Shown in pieces: positions 60,770 through 64,000 of a stretch of 64,000 bases of DNA. The stretch comes from Nocardioides panacisoli (lineage in GTDB: Bacteria; Actinomycetota; Actinomycetes; Propionibacteriales; Nocardioidaceae). The stretch spans positions 1,240,001 through 1,304,000 of the forward strand of contig NZ_CP080409.1 of assembly GCF_019448235.1 (NCBI RefSeq), in the 5' to 3' direction. The translations under genes and the position numbers were made by a program. The stretch's first letter is position 1. Each line of letters begins with the position of its first letter. The notes beneath the pieces are model-generated. The model searched no databases, had not been told where the DNA came from, and worked only from the letters and a program-made list of their open reading frames with translations.

Positions 60770-62131
60770 ATGGGCATCGCAGCCGACCTACCGACCAGCA
60801 CCGAGGTGCTGGACCGGGTCGGCGCGGCGCGGCGCCAGGTCATGGCCGGCGCCGCTGCGCAGGTGAGCCGGCTCAGCGATCACGAGCTCGCCGACTCGGT
60901 GGCCTCATTGGCGCGGTTGGAGTCGCAGGTGCAGGCCTGGCAGCTCGAGCTCGCTGCGGAGGCGGACCGGCGGCGGGTGGCCGAGGCGGCGGCGGACACG
61001 GGCACGGATGCGTGGTTGGCGCGGTTGACGGGGACGCGTCGGGAGATGCTCAAGGGCGGCCTGTTGTTGGCGCAGCGACTCGAGGAGACCTATCCGACCA
61101 CCGTCGCCGCCCTGGCCGAGGGGTCGATCAGGCTCGAGCAGGCCCGCACCATCGTCGACGTGCTGGCCGCGACCGAGGACGAGGCCACGCCGGCGCAACG
61201 CGAGGCGGCCCAGGAGCTGCTGATCGGCAAGGCCACCGGTGAGGCCAACCGTTCGGGAGCGCCCATGACCGCGCCCCAGCTCCGCCGGGTCGGGCGCCGC
61301 ATCTACCGCACCATCGACACCGAGTTGCACCGACGCCACCTCACCGCCTCGGTGCGCCGCAGCGAGCGCACCGGGGAGAACGACACCTGGCTCACGCTGC
61401 ACGACCGTGGCGACGGCCGCTACGTCGGCCGGTTCACCCTCCCCGAGCGTCACGGCCAACTCCTCCAGACCGTGCTGCACAGCCTCTGCACGCCGCGCCG
61501 CTACGGCCACGACCACCGCGGCACGGCGCGCTACGACGACACCATCGGCGGGCCCGGCAGCGAACTCGGCTGGGCCGACCGTCTCGGGATCGCGCTGTGC
61601 GAACTCATCGAGCACCTCCCCACCGACCGTCTCCCCCGCTCCGCGGTCAACCTGCTCGTCACCGTCGACCTCGACACCCTGCGCTCGGACCTCGTCGACG
61701 CCGGCGTGGCCACGATGACCTCAGGCGCCGACCTCACCGCCTCCGACGCCCGACGACTCGCGTGCGAGGCCGGCCTCGTCCCCGCCGTCCTCGGCACCGG
61801 GTCCACCCCGCTCGACCTCGGACGGACCACCAGGCTCCACACCGACAAGCAGCGCCAGGCGCTCGCGCTCACCCACGACTCGTGCGCGATCGCCACCTGC
61901 GACCGGCCCTTCGCCTGGACCGAGGTCCACCACCCCCACGCCTGGGGCGACGGCGGCACCACCGACCTGGCCAACGCACTCCCCCTGTGCTGGCACCACC
62001 ACCGCGCTGCCCACGACGACCGCTTCGAGCTGCACCACCTCGGTGCGAGCGAGTGGATCCTCCACCGACGACGCAGACCGCCGCCACAGGATTCCTCCCG
62101 CCGCATCACGGTGGCCCGACCACCGACCTAG
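60770..62131 (+). CDS. DUF222 / HNH endonuclease (13E12 repeat family)
   Basis: The 453-residue protein has the actinobacterial DUF222 layout. Its helical N-terminal region (SVASLARLESQVQAWQLELAAEADRR, LAEGSIRLEQARTIVDVLA, EAAQELLIGKATG) spans residues 1-280. A C-terminal HNH nuclease follows: HDSCAIATCDRPFAWTEVHHPHAWGDGGTTDLANALPLCWHHHRAAHDDRF, with Cys pairs and catalytic His-His. These proteins are present in many copies in Mycobacterium and Nocardioides genomes and their role is not established. The ATG at 60770 is preferred; a TTG 12 bases upstream is possible. Confidence 0.88.
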   Translation: MGIAADLPTSTEVLDRVGAARRQVMAGAAAQVSRLSDHELADSVASLARLESQVQAWQLELAAEADRRRVAEAAADTGTDAWLARLTGTRREMLKGGLLLAQRLEETYPTTVAALAEGSIRLEQARTIVDVLAATEDEATPAQREAAQELLIGKATGEANRSGAPMTAPQLRRVGRRIYRTIDTELHRRHLTASVRRSERTGENDTWLTLHDRGDGRYVGRFTLPERHGQLLQTVLHSLCTPRRYGHDHRGTARYDDTIGGPGSELGWADRLGIALCELIEHLPTDRLPRSAVNLLVTVDLDTLRSDLVDAGVATMTSGADLTASDARRLACEAGLVPAVLGTGSTPLDLGRTTRLHTDKQRQALALTHDSCAIATCDRPFAWTEVHHPHAWGDGGTTDLANALPLCWHHHRAAHDDRFELHHLGASEWILHRRRRPPPQDSSRRITVARPPT

Positions 62132-62156
62132 CCGACGGAGTCGGCGACGGTCCCCG

Positions 62157-63317
62157 TCAGCTCGGGGTCAGTCGCAGCAGCCGGCCCGCGCCCTCGTCCT
62201 CGAGCAGCCAGATCGCACCGTCGGGGCCCTCCTCGACCGCGCGGATGCGCTCACCCAGGTCGAAGGTCTCGGTGTCCCCCGCCGTGGCGCCGTCGAGGTC
62301 GACACGGACCAGGGCCTGCCCGGACAGGCCACCCAGCAACGCATCCCCCTGCCATTCCGGGAACAGGTCCCCGCCGTAGACGAGCAGGTTGCCCGGCGAG
62401 ATGCTCGGGTTCCAGGAGACAGCGGGAGCGGCGTACCCGTCGCCCTCCTCGTGGTCGGGGATCTCGCCGCCCCCGTAGTTGCTGCCGTCGGAAGCCTCCG
62501 GCCAGCCGTAGTTCTCACCGCGCTCGATCAGGTTCAGCTCGTCGCCACCCTCGGGCCCCATCTCCGAGGACCACAGCCGTCCGTCCGGCGCGAAGTCCAG
62601 CCCCAGCGGGTTGCGGTGGCCCCACGTCCAGATCTCCGCCGTCGGACCGCCCTCCTCGGCCAGCGGATTGCCCGGCGCCGGGTCGCCGTCGAGGGTGAGA
62701 CGCACGATCGACCCCAGCGTGTTGGAGGTGTCCTGCGCCGGGTCCTGCATCTGACGTTCACCCGAGGTCACGTACAGGTGCTTGCCCTCGGGGTCGAACT
62801 CGATGCGGTGCCCGAAGTGGCCGTTGCCCGACGTCTTCGGGGTCTGGCGCCAGATGACCTCGAGGTCCTCCAACGACGCCTCGCCCCCGGAGGTCGCCAG
62901 GCGTCCGCGACCCACGACGGCACCCGATCCACCGTCCCCCTCCTCGACCCAGCTCAGGTACACCTGACGGTCCTCGGCGAAGTCGGGACCCGGCTGGACG
63001 TCACCCAGGCCGCCCTGGCCGGCGTCCACGACGTCGGGTACGCCGTCCACCTCGACGCGGTCGCCCGTCTCGGCATCCCGCAGGTGCAGGGTGCCGCCCC
63101 GCTCGCTGATCAGGAGGTCGCCGCTGTCGGGCAGGAAGGCCATCGCCCACGGCTCGGCGAACTCGTCGACCTCTTCCATCACGAACGGTCGGTCCGCCAC
63201 GTCGGCACCACTGGTGAGACCGGCGGTGTCGGCAGCGCAGGCGGCGGCGAGGGCGCCGACGAGACCCAGTGCCACGATCGACGGCGAGCGGCGGGGGCGG
63301 TGGGAGCGCGAACTCAT
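62157..63317 (-). CDS. PQQ-type glucose/sorbosone dehydrogenase-like lipoprotein
   Basis: The 386-residue protein has a lipoprotein signal (SIVALGLVGALAAAC, Cys27), so it is anchored outside the membrane. The mature part is a six-bladed beta-propeller of the soluble glucose/sorbosone dehydrogenase family: EPWAMAFLPDSGDLLISERGGTLHL, GNGHFGHRIEFDPEGKHLYVTSGER, WTWGHRNPLGLDFAPDGRLWSSEMGPEGGDELNLIERGENYGWPEASDG. His and Arg residues for PQQ binding (GHRNPxG) are present. It probably oxidises a sugar in the periplasm-like space. It is convergent with the HNH gene. Confidence 0.9.
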   Translation of the reverse strand: MSSRSHRPRRSPSIVALGLVGALAAACAADTAGLTSGADVADRPFVMEEVDEFAEPWAMAFLPDSGDLLISERGGTLHLRDAETGDRVEVDGVPDVVDAGQGGLGDVQPGPDFAEDRQVYLSWVEEGDGGSGAVVGRGRLATSGGEASLEDLEVIWRQTPKTSGNGHFGHRIEFDPEGKHLYVTSGERQMQDPAQDTSNTLGSIVRLTLDGDPAPGNPLAEEGGPTAEIWTWGHRNPLGLDFAPDGRLWSSEMGPEGGDELNLIERGENYGWPEASDGSNYGGGEIPDHEEGDGYAAPAVSWNPSISPGNLLVYGGDLFPEWQGDALLGGLSGQALVRVDLDGATAGDTETFDLGERIRAVEEGPDGAIWLLEDEGAGRLLRLTPS

Positions 63318-63381
63318 GCCTCCATCGTGCGCAACCGGTCCAAGACCGGGGCGATCCCGACCGCTTCGCAGCGGTTGGGAC

Positions 63382-63690
63382 TCAGGCCGCGGACGCGACG
63401 ACGTCGTCGGTGCGACGAGCACCGATCGGCGTGGGCACCGGCTCGACCGAGGCGCTCTCGACGACCGCGATCGCGTCCGCCACGTCGCGCAGGACCTGCG
63501 ACAACGGGACGTCGAGCGCCACGCACAGCGAGCCGAGGAGCTCGGAGGAGGCCTCCTTCTGCCCGCGCTCGATCTCGGAGATGTAGCCGAGGCTGACCTG
63601 GGCCTCCTTGGAGACCTCACGCAGGGTGAGACCGAGCTCTGCGCGACGCTCACGCAGGACGTCACCCAACTGGGTGCGGAACAGCGCCAT
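63382..63690 (-). CDS. clgR: XRE-family transcriptional regulator ClgR
   Basis: The 102-residue activator has a helix-turn-helix [67 protein letters not shown]. This is the ClgR pattern that controls clp protease genes, recA-linked genes and others in actinobacteria. The C-terminus lacks the double-alanine degradation tag of Streptomyces but still ends in Ala-Ala (VVASAA), which could serve as a Clp degron. It lies beside cinA as usual, although recA is 30 kb away here. Confidence 0.9.
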   Translation of the reverse strand: MALFRTQLGDVLRERRAELGLTLREVSKEAQVSLGYISEIERGQKEASSELLGSLCVALDVPLSQVLRDVADAIAVVESASVEPVPTPIGARRTDDVVASAA

Positions 63691-63757
63691 GCCGGTCTCC
63701 TCTCATCTCGCTGGGACCAACGCTACCGGAGTCGGATAACTTCCGGGCGAGGGTGGG

Positions 63758-64000
63758 TCACTCCGTCCCCATCATCGCTGCCAGCTCCGACACTGCCGCC
63801 ACGAGCGCCCGCGCCTGGATCGCCGCACGATCGCCGGTCAGGGCCAACTGTCGGACCTCCGTGGCGTCCGCGTCGGCCACGGCGACGAACACCGTGCCGA
63901 CCGGGTGCCCCTCCTGCTGCTCCGGTCCCGCGACCCCCGTGGTGGCGACGCCGTACGACGTCCCGACGAGCTCGCGGACCCCGCTCGCCATCGCGCGGGC
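63758..64000 (-). CDS. cinA: CinA-family nicotinamide-nucleotide amidase (5' end outside window)
   Basis: The C-terminal 80 residues are visible: ARAMASGVRELVGTSYGVATTGVAGPEQQEGHPVGTVFVAVADADATEVRQLALTGDRAAIQARALVAAVSELAAMM. These are the conserved end of the CinA C-terminal domain, which deamidates nicotinamide mononucleotide to nicotinate mononucleotide. That activity fits with the NAD salvage genes elsewhere in the window. The start lies beyond the right edge, so it cannot be said whether the N-terminal pyrophosphatase domain exists. Confidence 0.9.
   Translation of the reverse strand, partial: ARAMASGVRELVGTSYGVATTGVAGPEQQEGHPVGTVFVAVADADATEVRQLALTGDRAAIQARALVAAVSELAAMMGTE

Overview
The window is chromosomal DNA of a high-GC Gram-positive actinobacterium. 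The best match is Nocardioides or a near relative in the Nocardioidaceae. This rests on gene content and order rather than a database search: DUF3046-recA-recX, clgR-cinA, a roughly 480-residue glyA, an Lhr helicase of about 1,530 residues, an NrtR-type NAD salvage operon, a DUF222/HNH endonuclease and an actinobacterial sulfur assimilation cluster.

Bases 1-17,900 are an accessory region. After the start of nhaA come two intact serine recombinases and a third truncated one, several secreted proteins and lipoproteins of unknown or proteolytic role, a broken selO fused in frame to a recombinase fragment, a lone abortive-infection-like gene, and two copies of a MntA-HepT toxin-antitoxin pair. 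The two pairs lie inside 873-bp direct repeats exactly 5,624 bp apart. The first repeat carries the end of an intact tyrosine integrase; the second carries an internally deleted remnant of it. Between them are small integrative-element genes (two of DUF6907 type), a DUF5994 protein and an ECF sigma factor with a META-domain membrane partner.

Bases 17,900-31,700 return to ordinary chromosome: two potassium channels, a tandem universal stress protein, a secreted nuclease, a YihY-type membrane protein, glyA, and the sulfite reductase / APS reductase / sirohydrochlorin chelatase operon. That operon follows a short cysteine-containing leader peptide. On the other strand runs a compact recA-recX-ppk2-HipA-like-DUF3037 unit with an SOS box upstream of recA.

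Bases 31,800-50,200 hold an MFS transporter, DUF3046, a DinB-like protein, a YeeE-type sulfur transporter, two alpha/beta hydrolases (one a three-domain fusion), and a seven-gene operon with overlapping stops and starts (GT2, DUF2064, methyltransferase, membrane-bound molybdoenzyme, membrane protein, response regulator, histidine kinase). A polytopic membrane protein, an epimerase plus MTA phosphorylase pair and a NodIJ-like ABC exporter follow.

Bases 50,200-64,000 hold an orphan N6 DNA methylase with a 59-bp palindrome inside its coding sequence, then the pncB-pncA-nrtR operon behind an apparent NrtR operator, translationally coupled to lhr and nei. HtpX, a DUF222/HNH protein, a soluble sugar dehydrogenase-like lipoprotein, clgR and the end of cinA close the window. 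No rRNA, tRNA or CRISPR array was recognised. All homology statements come from reading motifs and known family sequences, not from searches.
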